A DNA stretch of 30,674 nt from JBHENW01 sp046261875 (GCA_046261875.1 JBHENW010000028.1:1-30674), one strand, 5' to 3'. Positions 15,082 to 24,350 are shown, counted from the first letter of the stretch. Notes: generated from the letters alone by a model not told the origin. Program-made: numbers and translations.

Positions 15082-16334
15082 CACGCGCTCGCTTCCCGGA
15101 GGCTCGAGGGGACCCAGCGCTTCTCGCGCCGCGCAATCGCCTGCTCGAGGAGCTGCTCCATGCGGCGGACCGTGGCCTCCCACGAGGACTTCCTCGCCGT
15201 CTCGAGCCCCTTCCGACGGTCGAGGCGGGTTCCGGAGAGGATCGCGCGCGCCGCCGCGGGGAACACGGCCGCCGGCGCCACCGTCACGACGTCGGCGAAC
15301 TGCCGCACCACGTCTTTGACCGGCGTGCTCAGGACGGGCTTGCCCGAGGCCAGGTACTCCAGCGTCTTGGTCGGGTTGATGTATCGGCTGGCGTCGTTCA
15401 ATGCGAACGGCATCAGGCAGACGTCGAACCCGGCGAGGTAGTAGGGCAGCGCCAGGTAGTCCCGGGCGCCGAGGTAATGGAGGTTGGCCGCCTTCGGCAG
15501 CGCTTCGGGGTCGACCTTGACGATCGGGCCGACCAGGACGACGGAGGACTCGGGGTTCTCGGCGGCGAGCCGGCCGATGAGGTCGTAGTCCAGCCGCTCG
15601 TCGATCACGCCGACGTAGCCGAGCCGCGGGGCGGGGATCTTCGCCAGATCGGCCGCTTCGGGGAGGCCGGCGGCCACGCGGTGGAAGTGCTCGAAGTCCA
15701 CGCCGCACCCGAAGGGGTGGACGTGGGAATGGAGAGACCGCTTCGCCAGGTACAGCTCGTGCCCTCCCGTGAAGACGAGATCGGCGCGGGAGATCAGCCG
15801 CGTCTCGCGCCGCTCGAGCTGGGGCGGCGCGAAGGCGAAGTTGGCGAGTTCGTCCATGCAGTCGTAGAGGATCGCCGCGGGCTCGCGGAAGAGCGCGATC
15901 TGCGGTTCCATCAGGGGGGTATAGACCCAGTGCGCCGCGCGCGCGAAACGCCGCCCGAGAGGGCCGGCGAGCGCCTCCCGCAGCACGGAGAGGACTCTGG
16001 TTTCCCGGCTCTCGAAAGTTTCACCGGGCTCGTCCGGGATCGCGGGCTGGGCGACGAGGAGATTCGGCGCCACTTCCCGGATCTTCAGATGGGGGTTTTC
16101 CCCGGCCTCGAGCCCGACGGGCTCTTCGATGAAGAGGACCCGGTGACTGCGCGCAAGCCGGGAGTGGGTCTGCTGGGGCCGCTGCCAGACGAAAGACCAG
16201 CGCAGATGGGAGTGGACGACGATCGGGAAGGACTCCGATTCCTGGAGACGCAGCCGGGGAGACGAAGCGTAAGACGCGGACGCGGGCGGTGGGACACCGA
16301 CTCCGCGCGCGCGTATATTCTGTTCCTGACTCAT
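15081..16334 (-). CDS. Glycosyltransferase, GT-B type (family 1/4-like)
   Basis: This 417-aa protein shows WSFVWQRPQQTHSRLARSHR and VLFIEEP in the N-terminal half, YDCMDEL at the domain hinge, and the GT-B donor-site region RLGYVGVIDERLDYDL with the C-terminal NPTKTLEYLASGKPVLSTP, where the Glu contacts the nucleotide sugar in related enzymes. ATG 16334 (MSQEQN) was chosen because GTGAGGTG lies just upstream; an in-frame ATG at 16364 would add 10 residues. It shares one base (TGATG) with the mutase-like gene. It likely adds a sugar to a surface polysaccharide. Confidence 0.9.
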   Translation of the reverse strand: MSQEQNIRARGVGVPPPASASYASSPRLRLQESESFPIVVHSHLRWSFVWQRPQQTHSRLARSHRVLFIEEPVGLEAGENPHLKIREVAPNLLVAQPAIPDEPGETFESRETRVLSVLREALAGPLGRRFARAAHWVYTPLMEPQIALFREPAAILYDCMDELANFAFAPPQLERRETRLISRADLVFTGGHELYLAKRSLHSHVHPFGCGVDFEHFHRVAAGLPEAADLAKIPAPRLGYVGVIDERLDYDLIGRLAAENPESSVVLVGPIVKVDPEALPKAANLHYLGARDYLALPYYLAGFDVCLMPFALNDASRYINPTKTLEYLASGKPVLSTPVKDVVRQFADVVTVAPAAVFPAAARAILSGTRLDRRKGLETARKSSWEATVRRMEQLLEQAIARREKRWVPSSLREASA

Positions 16335-16456
16335 GCACCTCACTCTCTTTCGAGATTGAAACAAACCGACGAAGTGAAGGCGGACCCCGTGCAGAATTTC
16401 GAGGTGTGGGTCGCCGCCCTCCCCGGAAAAGCAAGTTCTGTACCACGGGGTTTTTT
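16326..16456 (+). ncRNA. Candidate small RNA antisense to the glycosyltransferase 5' end
   Basis: On the + strand, a promoter-like pair GGGACA (16291-16296) and TATATT (16314-16319) with 17-nt spacing is followed about 130 nt later by a strong hairpin with six T's. No protein is encoded between. The transcript would cross the start codon (16334) and leader of the minus-strand glycosyltransferase gene. No known RNA family was recognised. The -35 match is only partial. Confidence 0.25.
16384..16456 (+). terminator. Bulged long hairpin with T6 tail
   Basis: ACCCC (16384-16388) pairs with GGGGT (16447-16451), and GTGCAGAA (16389-16396) pairs with TTCTGTAC (16436-16443), leaving a 3-nt bulge (16444-16446). 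Six T's occupy 16451-16456. The apical part (16397-16435) is GC-rich and may fold further. The T tract follows only in the + direction, although both flanking genes are on the minus strand. Confidence 0.45.
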
Positions 16457-16503
16457 GTCACTCCGTGGATTCCTTTGAGAGACGGGGGTTTAGGGGAGCG
16501 GAG

Positions 16504-19500
16504 TCAGATCGACTTCTGAGACCGGTCACTCGCTGCGTCGATGACCTTGCGGATGGTTCTCAGAACTTCTGAGGCTCCGTAGGGCTTTCGCAGCGACGCG
16601 TGAACCCCCTCGCGATGCATCTGAGCGAGCTTGGGGGTATCCAGGTTTCCGCTGGCGACGATGCACTTGAGCGAGGGGTCGAGCTCCTTCATCTTCAGGA
16701 AGGCCTCCCAACCGCCCAGCCTGGGCAGACCGAGGTCGGCGATCACGACGGCGATCTGCCCTGAGTTCTCCCGGTGGACTTCGACGGCTTCCACTCCGTC
16801 CCGGGCGGTCAGGACGGCATATCCCTCGGACTCCAGGAGCGCGCTCACGGCCTGGAGGAGGGACTCCTCATCTTCAACGAGGAGGAGCATCTCGTGGCCG
16901 TTGCCCCCTCGAACGCTCTCTTCGCGCGGCTCCTGGGTCGCGCGGGTGCGGGGGGTACCGACCGGAAAATGGAGACGGAAACGAGTGCCCTGTCCCTCGG
17001 CGGTCTCCAACTCGATCAGGCCGCTGTGGCTGTTGACGACGCCATAAACGACCGCCAGCCCAAGACCATCCCCGGCGCCCGGCGCTTTGGTCGTGAAGAA
17101 GGGCTCGAAGACTCTTCCCCGGGTTTCCTCCGTCATTCCTATTCCGTCATCGGAGATTGCGACCGATACATAGGTCGTGCCGAGCGCCTCGGGCAGCCGC
17201 GCCTGTAGCTCGCTCCCCGTCGTGACGGTCGACTGCATTCGGAGCGTCCCCCCCTGGGGCATCGCGTCGCGCGCGTTGACGCAGAGGTTCAAGACCGCCT
17301 GGTGGATCTGGTTGGGATCCGCGAGGATCGGGGGCAGGTCCGGGTCGAGGTCGAGCTGGATGTCGATGCTCTTGGGGAAGGTCTCCTCGAGCATCTTCGC
17401 CACCTCCTCGAGAAGGGCATTGACGGCGACCTGCTCGGAGGAGATCTCGGACCGTCGGGCGAAGGTCAGGAGCTGCCGGACGACGGCCGACCCGCGACGC
17501 ACCGCCTTTTCGATCGCTTCCAGGCTCTCCCCCTGCTTCGCCGGGTCATGTTTCCTCCGAGCCAGGAGCGCGGCGTGGGCCGAGATGATGTTGAGGATGT
17601 TGTTGAAGTCGTGGGCCACCCCTCCGGCGAGCCTCCCGATGGATTCCAGCTTCTGCACCTGGCGCAGGTCCTCCTGGAGGCGCATGCGATCCGTGATGTC
17701 GCGCATGTTGCACTGGACCACCCTCAGCTCGTCCGCCTGATACACGTTGCTGACGGCCTCGACGAAGAGGAAGGTACCGCTCCGCGTCTTCATTCGCAGC
17801 TGCGGGTCGAATGACGCCCCCCGCTTCCGGAGCTCCTTGAAACGTTCGCGCGCGGCGTCGTTGTCGTCGTAGAGGTCCAGCTCCCACGGCTTGTGCCCCA
17901 CGAGCTCCTCGCGGGAGTAGCCGAGCATCCGGGTCAGATGGTCGTTGACCTCCAGGATGTCGCCGCGGCCGTCGAGGACCCAGATCCCCTCGCGCGCGGT
18001 CTGAAAGAGCGTGCGGTACCGGGCTTCGGATTGCCGCAGATGCCGTTCGGCCTCACGCCGTTCGGTGATGTCCTCCATCGCGAGCACGACGAAGGGGGTG
18101 CTCTCCCCCGGGAGCCGCACGCGGCGCGCGTTGAGGCAGAGGATCTTCCGGCCGACGGACTCGAAGTCGAGCTCCAGCTCGAAGTTGGCCATCCCCGCCT
18201 CGCGCTGGTTGAGAACGGCTTCCACGCGCTCGCGGAGGGCGTCTTCGTGCGGCGCCCAGTCGGGAATGGTGAAGAGGAGCTTTCCTTCCGTCTGCATCGG
18301 GGCGCTCTGGAACAGGCGGTAGAAGGCATGGTTCGCCGTCCGCACCCGCAAGTCCTCGTCGAGGACGATGAGCGACTCCTGGACCGTCTCGACGAGCGCC
18401 TCCGCGTAATCCCGCGCGCGGTTGACCTGCTCGAGGCTCCGCTTCAACGGGTCGATGTCGAGGAGCGAGATCGTCGTCCCTTCGATCCGGTTCTCGCTCG
18501 TCCGGTACGGGCGGACGCGGAGCTGGTACCAGTTCCCGTTCTCGTCCTGGACTTCCTTCTCTTTGGGAGTGATCGTCGTCAGGACCTCCCGGATCACGCC
18601 CGCGAGGTCGATCCCCTTCAGCCGGGTCTTGATGTCGGCGACGCTCCGTCCCACGTCCGTCGGGATCAGGTTGAAGACGGCTTCCGCCGGAGGCGTGAAG
18701 CGGCGGATCCGACCCTCCAGGTCGACCATCACGACGGGGACGTTGATCCCGGCGGAGAGGTTCCAGAGGTCGTTGTTGGCAGTCGCCAGCTCGGCGTTGC
18801 GGATCCCGAGCTCCTCGTTGACGGTCGAGAGCTCTTCGTTCGTAGACTCCAGCTCCTCCTTGGAGGTCTCGAGCTCCTCGTTGGTGGACTGGAGCTCCTC
18901 GTTGGAAGACAGGATCTCCTCGTTGGCGGATTTGAGCTCTTCGGTCGCCGCTTCCTGCTCTTCGATGATCGACTGAAGGTACTCCTTGGTGGCGGTCAGC
19001 TCCCCTTCGAGGCTGAGAATCGCGTCCCGGTCGGTCTTCCGGCGGCGTCCCGATTCGACGGTTCCCACTGGCACGCCTTTTCTCCCGGACGGCTTCCCGT
19101 CGCCGTCCTCGAAGAGGACGACGAAGTGGCGCGCCGTCCGCTCGCCGGGCGCCTTGAGAGGGACGACCTCCAGGCTCACGCCGCGCACCGCCCCGTCCTG
19201 GACGACCCGCACGCGCTCCCGCCGCACGCGGGTGCCCGACCGCCTGGCCTTGAGGATCGCGGCCCGCAGCTCCGCCAGGAGTCCCTCCCGCGCCATTTTC
19301 AGCAGATTGAAGCTGGCCGATCCCGGAGGGATCTCGAGATAGCGCCCGGTGCGTCCCCGGAACTGCACGACCTCAAACTGGTCGGTCACGACGACGCCCG
19401 CCGGTGCGTACCTTCCGAGCACGACCCGGTCCGCTTCCTTCTGGAGGTCGAAGGGCGTAAGCAGCGGCGCGGCCTCCCTCGGAGGTTCCGGATCACCCGG

Positions 19501-21111
19501 CGCTGGCGTGAGATCGCTCGGCCTCTGCGTGAAATGCATCGGCGCCCGCAGAGTGCCCGATTGCTTCGAGAAGATGCGCATGCCCCGGTCGACCGGTAGG
19601 AAAAGGTCCTTGAATCCGCCGAGTGCCTCCGCGCTCCCCAGCAGCAGGAAGCCGTTCGGGTTCAGGGCGTAATGAAAGAGGGGGAAAACCCGATTCTGAA
19701 GCGGCTGATCGAGATAGATCAGGAGATTCCGGCAGGAGATCAGGTCGATGTTGGAGAAGGGTGGATCCGCGGTCACGTCCTGCCGCGCAAAGACGCAGCT
19801 GTCGCGGATGACCTTGGCGATCTGGTAGCCGGCGTCGATCTTGGTGAAGAAGCGGCGCCGCCGCTCGGGCGAGAGCTTGACGACGTGGTTCTCGAGGTAC
19901 ACGCCCGCCCGGGCCCGCTCGATCGCCGTCTCGCTGATGTCGGTCGCGAAGATCTGGACGCCGGGCATGAGGGCGGCTTCCGAGATCGACTCGAAGAGCG
20001 TGATCGCGAGGGAGTAGACCTCCTCCCCGGTGGAGCACCCCGGGACCCAGATCCGGACCGGCGCGTCCGATGGACGCGCTCTCAGGAGAGACGGAAAGAC
20101 CTGCGTTTTCAGGGTCTGAAACACCTCCGGATCCCGAAAGAACTCGGTGACGGTGATGAGGATGTCCTCGTAGAGGGCGTTGAGCTCGTCGGGCCGCTCG
20201 CGCAACAAATCCAGGTACTGCCCGAGGGTCTCGGTTTTCTTGAGGACGAGCCGTCGCGCGACCCGCCGGCGGATCGTCGATTGGCGGTAGTTCGAGAAGT
20301 CCACCCGGAGCGTCTTGTGCAGCAGGGCGAGGATCTCCCGGTGGGTGGCTTCATCCTCGGTCGGGGGCGGCTCGCCGGAGGGCCGGAGGTATTGATGTCT
20401 CCCCATCCGCGCGAGCTCCCCGGCGATCGTCTCCGGGGGGCACACGAAATCCACGGCCCCGGCGGCAATCGCAGCGCGCGGCATGTCGCGAAACTTCGCG
20501 GTTTCGTCCTGGGCAAAGGTAACGCCCCCTTCGGCCTTGATGGCCCGCAACCCGAGCGCCCCGTCGGACAGGCTTCCGGAAAGCACCACCCCGATCGCCC
20601 GGCTCTTGTAGCGCTCGGCGAGCGAACAGAAGAAGTGGTCGATCGGCATGCCGCGTTCGTGCCCGGCGCGGGGCACGAGCTGGAGCATCCCGTCCGTGAG
20701 CTCGATGCCGGCGCGTGCCGGCATCACGTAGACGGTGTCGGCCTCGATCTTCATTCCGCTCGAGGCCTCGCGGACGGGCATGCCGGTCGCGCGCGCCAGG
20801 ATCTCCTGCAGCATGCTCTCCCGGCTGGGATCGAGGTGCTGGACGAGCACGAACGCCATCCCCGTGTCCTGAGGAAGGTGCCCGAGGAGCTGCGTGAACG
20901 CTTCGAGGCCGCCGGCCGATGCGCCGATTCCCACGACGGCGAGGTGTCCTCCGGACTCGGGCGGAGAGATAGCGCCTGACCGGTCTTTTCCGGTATCGGC
21001 CGCAGCCGCCGGGAAGGATCCGGTGGCGTTCTCCGCCTTGAGCTTCTGCCGCCGCGTCGGGGCAGAAACCGGCCGCGCGCTTTTCTGACCGCGCCGTCCG
21101 GTGTTCTTCAT
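16504..21111 (-). CDS. CheB-CheR-PAS-histidine kinase-receiver fusion protein
   Basis: This 1535-aa cytoplasmic signalling protein has, in order: a CheB methylesterase domain (about 57-235; GASAGG with Ser65, VQHLDPS with His92, SGSLSDG with Asp183); a CheR methyltransferase (about 255-515; DFSNYRQSTIRRRVARR, VPGCSTGEE SAM site near 356-364, and SCRNLLIYLD); a PAS-like region (555-665); a coiled coil built of EELxSxNEEL repeats (about 705-780); three PAS domains (about 785-1140); a dimerisation helix with phospho-acceptor His1167 (GGVAHDFNN); an ATPase domain (FEPFFTTK, GDGLGLAVVYG); and a receiver with Asp1459 (VIADLGLP). ATG 21111 was chosen because upstream in-frame starts are TTG only. 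It probably methylates and demethylates chemoreceptor-like partners and passes phosphate internally. Confidence 0.93.
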   Translation of the reverse strand: MKNTGRRGQKSARPVSAPTRRQKLKAENATGSFPAAAADTGKDRSGAISPPESGGHLAVVGIGASAGGLEAFTQLLGHLPQDTGMAFVLVQHLDPSRESMLQEILARATGMPVREASSGMKIEADTVYVMPARAGIELTDGMLQLVPRAGHERGMPIDHFFCSLAERYKSRAIGVVLSGSLSDGALGLRAIKAEGGVTFAQDETAKFRDMPRAAIAAGAVDFVCPPETIAGELARMGRHQYLRPSGEPPPTEDEATHREILALLHKTLRVDFSNYRQSTIRRRVARRLVLKKTETLGQYLDLLRERPDELNALYEDILITVTEFFRDPEVFQTLKTQVFPSLLRARPSDAPVRIWVPGCSTGEEVYSLAITLFESISEAALMPGVQIFATDISETAIERARAGVYLENHVVKLSPERRRRFFTKIDAGYQIAKVIRDSCVFARQDVTADPPFSNIDLISCRNLLIYLDQPLQNRVFPLFHYALNPNGFLLLGSAEALGGFKDLFLPVDRGMRIFSKQSGTLRAPMHFTQRPSDLTPAPGDPEPPREAAPLLTPFDLQKEADRVVLGRYAPAGVVVTDQFEVVQFRGRTGRYLEIPPGSASFNLLKMAREGLLAELRAAILKARRSGTRVRRERVRVVQDGAVRGVSLEVVPLKAPGERTARHFVVLFEDGDGKPSGRKGVPVGTVESGRRRKTDRDAILSLEGELTATKEYLQSIIEEQEAATEELKSANEEILSSNEELQSTNEELETSKEELESTNEELSTVNEELGIRNAELATANNDLWNLSAGINVPVVMVDLEGRIRRFTPPAEAVFNLIPTDVGRSVADIKTRLKGIDLAGVIREVLTTITPKEKEVQDENGNWYQLRVRPYRTSENRIEGTTISLLDIDPLKRSLEQVNRARDYAEALVETVQESLIVLDEDLRVRTANHAFYRLFQSAPMQTEGKLLFTIPDWAPHEDALRERVEAVLNQREAGMANFELELDFESVGRKILCLNARRVRLPGESTPFVVLAMEDITERREAERHLRQSEARYRTLFQTAREGIWVLDGRGDILEVNDHLTRMLGYSREELVGHKPWELDLYDDNDAARERFKELRKRGASFDPQLRMKTRSGTFLFVEAVSNVYQADELRVVQCNMRDITDRMRLQEDLRQVQKLESIGRLAGGVAHDFNNILNIISAHAALLARRKHDPAKQGESLEAIEKAVRRGSAVVRQLLTFARRSEISSEQVAVNALLEEVAKMLEETFPKSIDIQLDLDPDLPPILADPNQIHQAVLNLCVNARDAMPQGGTLRMQSTVTTGSELQARLPEALGTTYVSVAISDDGIGMTEETRGRVFEPFFTTKAPGAGDGLGLAVVYGVVNSHSGLIELETAEGQGTRFRLHFPVGTPRTRATQEPREESVRGGNGHEMLLLVEDEESLLQAVSALLESEGYAVLTARDGVEAVEVHRENSGQIAVVIADLGLPRLGGWEAFLKMKELDPSLKCIVASGNLDTPKLAQMHREGVHASLRKPYGASEVLRTIRKVIDAASDRSQKSI

Positions 21112-21200
21112 GGAGACAAAAAATGTGTCGCCCGAAGCGTCATCCCCGCGACCGATGCCACCAAGACCCCCTCGTACTCGTGAGTGAGCCGGCCGCAAGA

Positions 21201-21230
21201 ATCATACGACCCGGGGCGCGGGAAAACCAA
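21201..21230 (-). promoter_or_regulatory. Putative sigma-70 promoter of the CheB-CheR kinase gene
   Basis: Read on the minus strand, TTGGTT (21230-21225) and TATGAT (21206-21201) are separated by 18 nt, with a good -10. Transcription would start near 21194, about 83 nt before the ATG. The interval 21112-21244 between the two CheB-type genes is otherwise non-coding, and no Shine-Dalgarno is seen before the ATG. Confidence 0.35.
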
Positions 21231-21244
21231 CCCGGGCACCGAGG

Positions 21245-22252
21245 TCAGGCCCCCCGGGACTCTTTTCTGGGGTTGTTCAGGAGAACTTTCCGAAGAGAAC
21301 CCGCGTGCTTCTCGATGGTCTCGAGCTGATCCTCGAAGCGAACGGCGAGATTTGTCAGCCGGCGGCCGTGGGCCTGCTCGATGAGTCTCTTGCGCAGCGC
21401 GATACGCTCTTCGAGCGACCGGAGAGCCTCCCAAAGTGCCTGCTCGACGGAGTCGTCGTGCGCGGCGAGCATCGATTCGGTCGAGAGGGCGTGGCCGACC
21501 CGGCACCGGTAGCGGACGTGGTCGCCCTCCTGGATCTCCCACAGGTTTCCGTGGCAGTCCGGACAGGTCACGGGCGCCAGCGTGCCGGCCTGCTCTTCGG
21601 TTCCCATGGTATCCAGGTCGAGCTCGGCGGCGCGGCTCTCGTGAACCATCTCCTCGGAGGGAGGAGGCGCTTCGTCGAGAGAGACCGGCTGCCCGGCAAG
21701 GTCGGCGAGGAGCGGCCCGATGCGGGCCAGCGGGAGCACGTGGTCGACCTCCAGATACCGCATGACGCTTCGCGGCATGCTCGAGGAGAACGCTTCGGCG
21801 GGGTCCTGGACGACCGCGATCCCCCCGCGGACCTTCACGGCGATCATGCCGGCCGTGCCGTCGTCGAGCGATCCGGTCAGGACGACGCCCACGACGCGCG
21901 GTCCGTACGCCTGCGCGGCGGTCCGGAAGAGCGGATCGACGGCGGGACGGTGACGGTTCTCCCGGGGGCCCCGGACGACACACATCCGGCCGTGCTTGAC
22001 GAGGAGGTGATGGTCCGGCGGCGCGACATAGATCCGGCCCGGCCGGATGGGAGCGTCGTCTTCCGCGGCCTCCGCGGGGAGCTTTCCCGCCCGCTGCAGG
22101 ATGTTGGGGAGGTGGCTCGTCGCATCCGCGGGCATGTGGAGGACGACGAACACTGTCCCGGGAAAGTCCTCCGGCAGACCCGCGATCACCCGCGAAAGGG
22201 CCTCGACCCCTCCGACGGAGGCGCCCATCACGACGATGTCCCGCGTGTCCAC
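21245..22252 (-). CDS. CheB-type methylesterase with C-terminal zinc-ribbon-like tail
   Basis: This 335-aa protein lacks the receiver domain of classical CheB. Residues 1-190 are the methylesterase: MGASVGG (Ser12), VVLHMPAD (His39), TGSLDDG (Asp131) form the catalytic triad. After a Pro/Glu linker comes CPDCHGNLWE (Cys230, Cys233) and YRCRVGHALS (Cys250, His254), a likely metal-binding knuckle, then a long helical C-terminus (SVEQALWEALRSLEERIALR). The GTG at 22252 is used. Without a receiver, activity must be controlled another way; the adjacent kinase is an obvious partner. Confidence 0.9.
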   Translation of the reverse strand: MDTRDIVVMGASVGGVEALSRVIAGLPEDFPGTVFVVLHMPADATSHLPNILQRAGKLPAEAAEDDAPIRPGRIYVAPPDHHLLVKHGRMCVVRGPRENRHRPAVDPLFRTAAQAYGPRVVGVVLTGSLDDGTAGMIAVKVRGGIAVVQDPAEAFSSSMPRSVMRYLEVDHVLPLARIGPLLADLAGQPVSLDEAPPPSEEMVHESRAAELDLDTMGTEEQAGTLAPVTCPDCHGNLWEIQEGDHVRYRCRVGHALSTESMLAAHDDSVEQALWEALRSLEERIALRKRLIEQAHGRRLTNLAVRFEDQLETIEKHAGSLRKVLLNNPRKESRGA

Positions 22253-22342
22253 GACATGGGAGGGTGCAATTCCCCGGCCACGGATTCCTCCGGAAACGCC
22301 TGATCCGAGGGGTGAGACACTTCGGGAGTCGAGGAGGAACCG

Positions 22343-22855
22343 ATGAAAAGGTCGCTGACTGCTCTGTTTTGTGCGGCGGCTCTGCTCGGGGCAGCCGCAG
22401 TCCCCGCCGCCGGGGAGAAAGCGGTGAAATCACCTCCCGGTTGGGAGCGCCTGAAAACGCTCGTCGGAGACTGGGAGGGAACCTACGGGGAGAAGCAGCC
22501 CGTGCGGATCAATTACAGGCTCGTCTCGGGTGGCTCCGCGCTGATGGAGACGCTCCATCCCGGCGGCAACGAGCCCGAGATGGTCACGATGTACCACATG
22601 GACGACGGCCGGCTCATGATGACGCACTACTGCTCGGAGGCGAACCAGCCGCGGATGCGCGCCGGCGCGAAGTCAGCCGACGCCTCGAAACTGGACTTCG
22701 TCTTCGTGGACGGGACGAACATTTCGCCTGGAGCCGGCCACATGACGCGTCTGGTCGTCACTTTCCGGGGTCCGAACCAGTTCGAGCAGCGCTGGACCCA
22801 CGCGGCTAAGGGAGAGGAGCACACCGGCCTCTTTCGTTTCTCCCGGAAAAAGTGA
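22343..22855 (+). CDS. Exported DUF1579-like protein
   Basis: This 170-aa protein has a clear Sec signal peptide (MKRSLTALFCAAALLGAAAV, cleavage near PAAG-EK). The mature part, LKTLVGDWEGTYGEKQPVRI, then SGGSALMETLHPGG and MVTMYHMDDGRLMMTHYC, resembles small exported beta-barrel proteins of the DUF1579/FABP-like type. Its function is unknown. A strong Shine-Dalgarno (GAGGAGGA) precedes ATG 22343. It is divergent from the CheB gene; its stop is 1 nt from the stop of the convergent radical SAM gene. Confidence 0.85.
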   Translation: MKRSLTALFCAAALLGAAAVPAAGEKAVKSPPGWERLKTLVGDWEGTYGEKQPVRINYRLVSGGSALMETLHPGGNEPEMVTMYHMDDGRLMMTHYCSEANQPRMRAGAKSADASKLDFVFVDGTNISPGAGHMTRLVVTFRGPNQFEQRWTHAAKGEEHTGLFRFSRKK

Positions 22856-22856
22856 T

Positions 22857-24299
22857 CTAGCTGGCGGCGGCCGCCTCGCCCGGGATTTCCACCGGACGGG
22901 GCCGGCAGGTCTCGTGCTCCCGGAGGTAAGCGGAGGCTTTCATCATGCGCTGCGTCCGCAGCAGGACCCGGGTGAGATAGGGAATGTCCGCCGCGCGCAC
23001 CTGGCGCATCCAGTCGATCCAGCGCTTTTCCCCGCTCAGGTTCAGTATGGAGCGCCGCCAGGTCTCGGCATAGAGCTCGAAGAAACGCTTCGCGCCGAGG
23101 CGGGGCTCCCACAAAACGTGGTGCATGTCGAACTGGAACCAGGGCCGGTCCTCGAGCAGGGCACGGTGCTTGTCGAAGAGCTTCGTCCCCGGCAGCGGCG
23201 TCAGGATGGTGTAGCCCGCGCGCTGGAACCCGTGCCGCGCGACGAAATCCCAGAGCTGTCGGAAGTCCTCTTCGTTCCACTCCGGATCCACGAGGAAGTT
23301 CCCGGTGACTCCGAACCCCAGGGTCCGGGAGACCCTGGCCGCCTCGATGCTGGAGGAAATGCTCACGTCCTTGACGACGCCGGCGAGCTTGTCGTCCGAG
23401 GCGGCCTCCAGTCCGAAGAAGATGTCGAAGTCCTCTGCGAGCGGCCGCCAGGCCTCCAGCAGCTCGGCGTGGCGGCAGACCAGGTCCGTCCGAGTCTGGA
23501 CCAGGATCCAGCGCTTGCGCACGCCGGCGCGGCGGAGGGCGCGCGCGAGCTCCAGGCTGCGATCCGGGTGGTTGAAGAAGAGGTCGTCGCCCACGAAGAC
23601 ATGCGGTCCCACGCGGGAGAAGTCTTCGACGACGGCGGCGACCGAACGCTCGCGGAAGGAGCGCCCGTAGAGCTGCCAGACGGAGCAGAAGTTGCACCGA
23701 AACGGACAGCCGCGCGCCGTCTCGATGAGCCACACCGGCTTGAAGAGGAGACAGTGGTAGCGCCGGCGGTCTCGCTCGAAAAGGTCGCGGGCAGGCTGCG
23801 CCACGGCGTCCAGCGCCGTGCGCTGAGCGAGCGGAGGCGTCGAGACCCATCCTTCCCTCTTGCGCAGCCGCAGCGCGCGCACCTCCGTCAGTGGCCGGCC
23901 CGCCTCGAGGGCCGCCGCGACGGAGGGAACGACCTCTTCGCCGTCGTCCACGCAGATGGCGTCCACCGCGTCGGTCTCCAGGGGACGCGGATACGCGGCG
24001 GCGGCATGCCCGCCCACCAGGATGAAAGCCTCCGGAATGGACCGCCGGATCTGGCGGGCCGTCTCGAGCACGCGGTCGTACTCGAGGGCATGCATGCAGG
24101 AGAGACCGACGAGGCGGGGTCGCGAGCGAAGCAGCGCGGCGTCGAGGCTCCGAAACCGCAGGTCCGCGCCGGCCGTCTCGTGCCCGGCCCCAAGGAGGGC
24201 CGCGCCGACGTATTCGAGCCCGAGCGGCTCGACCCGGAAGAAGGGTCCGAGCCCGAAACGTTCATTACCCGGATCGGGGCGAAGAAGGAGAATGTTCAT
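22857..24299 (-). CDS. B12-binding-type radical SAM protein (HpnR-like?)
   Basis: This 480-aa protein has an N-terminal Rossmann-like domain of the cobalamin-binding class (FRVEPLGLEYVGAALLGAGH, 21-40; FILVGGHAAAAYP, 92-104). It then has a radical SAM core with the cluster motif CPFRCNFC (Cys198, Cys202, Cys205) followed by SVWQLYGRSFRERS, and FFGLEAASDDKL. The canonical DxHxxG cobalamin ligand is not visible. The EPLGLE and CxFCxxWxxYGRS patterns recall the hopanoid C-3 methylase HpnR, but this is from memory and other B12 radical SAM methylases share them. It is divergent, 51 nt, from an acyltransferase gene, which favours a lipid substrate. Confidence 0.88.
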   Translation of the reverse strand: MNILLLRPDPGNERFGLGPFFRVEPLGLEYVGAALLGAGHETAGADLRFRSLDAALLRSRPRLVGLSCMHALEYDRVLETARQIRRSIPEAFILVGGHAAAAYPRPLETDAVDAICVDDGEEVVPSVAAALEAGRPLTEVRALRLRKREGWVSTPPLAQRTALDAVAQPARDLFERDRRRYHCLLFKPVWLIETARGCPFRCNFCSVWQLYGRSFRERSVAAVVEDFSRVGPHVFVGDDLFFNHPDRSLELARALRRAGVRKRWILVQTRTDLVCRHAELLEAWRPLAEDFDIFFGLEAASDDKLAGVVKDVSISSSIEAARVSRTLGFGVTGNFLVDPEWNEEDFRQLWDFVARHGFQRAGYTILTPLPGTKLFDKHRALLEDRPWFQFDMHHVLWEPRLGAKRFFELYAETWRRSILNLSGEKRWIDWMRQVRAADIPYLTRVLLRTQRMMKASAYLREHETCRPRPVEIPGEAAAAS

Positions 24300-24350
24300 C
24301 TCAGGGCCGTTAGAGCGAATTGTAAACTCCGCGCTGTCGCAAAAAACTCC

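Noticed and set aside
17893..19599. Long + strand open frame opposite the CheB-CheR kinase
   Set aside because: High-GC antisense artefact; no ribosome site or motif, and the opposite frame encodes well-conserved PAS and coiled-coil segments.
21231..21264. CCCGGG repeats around the end of the solo CheB gene as a terminator
   Set aside because: The arms partly lie in the coding end and CCCGGG is self-complementary and common in this GC-rich DNA; there is no T tract.
22914..24350. Upstream extension of the acyltransferase reading frame
   Set aside because: This part is antisense to the radical SAM gene and has no family similarity; LpxL-like homology begins after ATG 24351.
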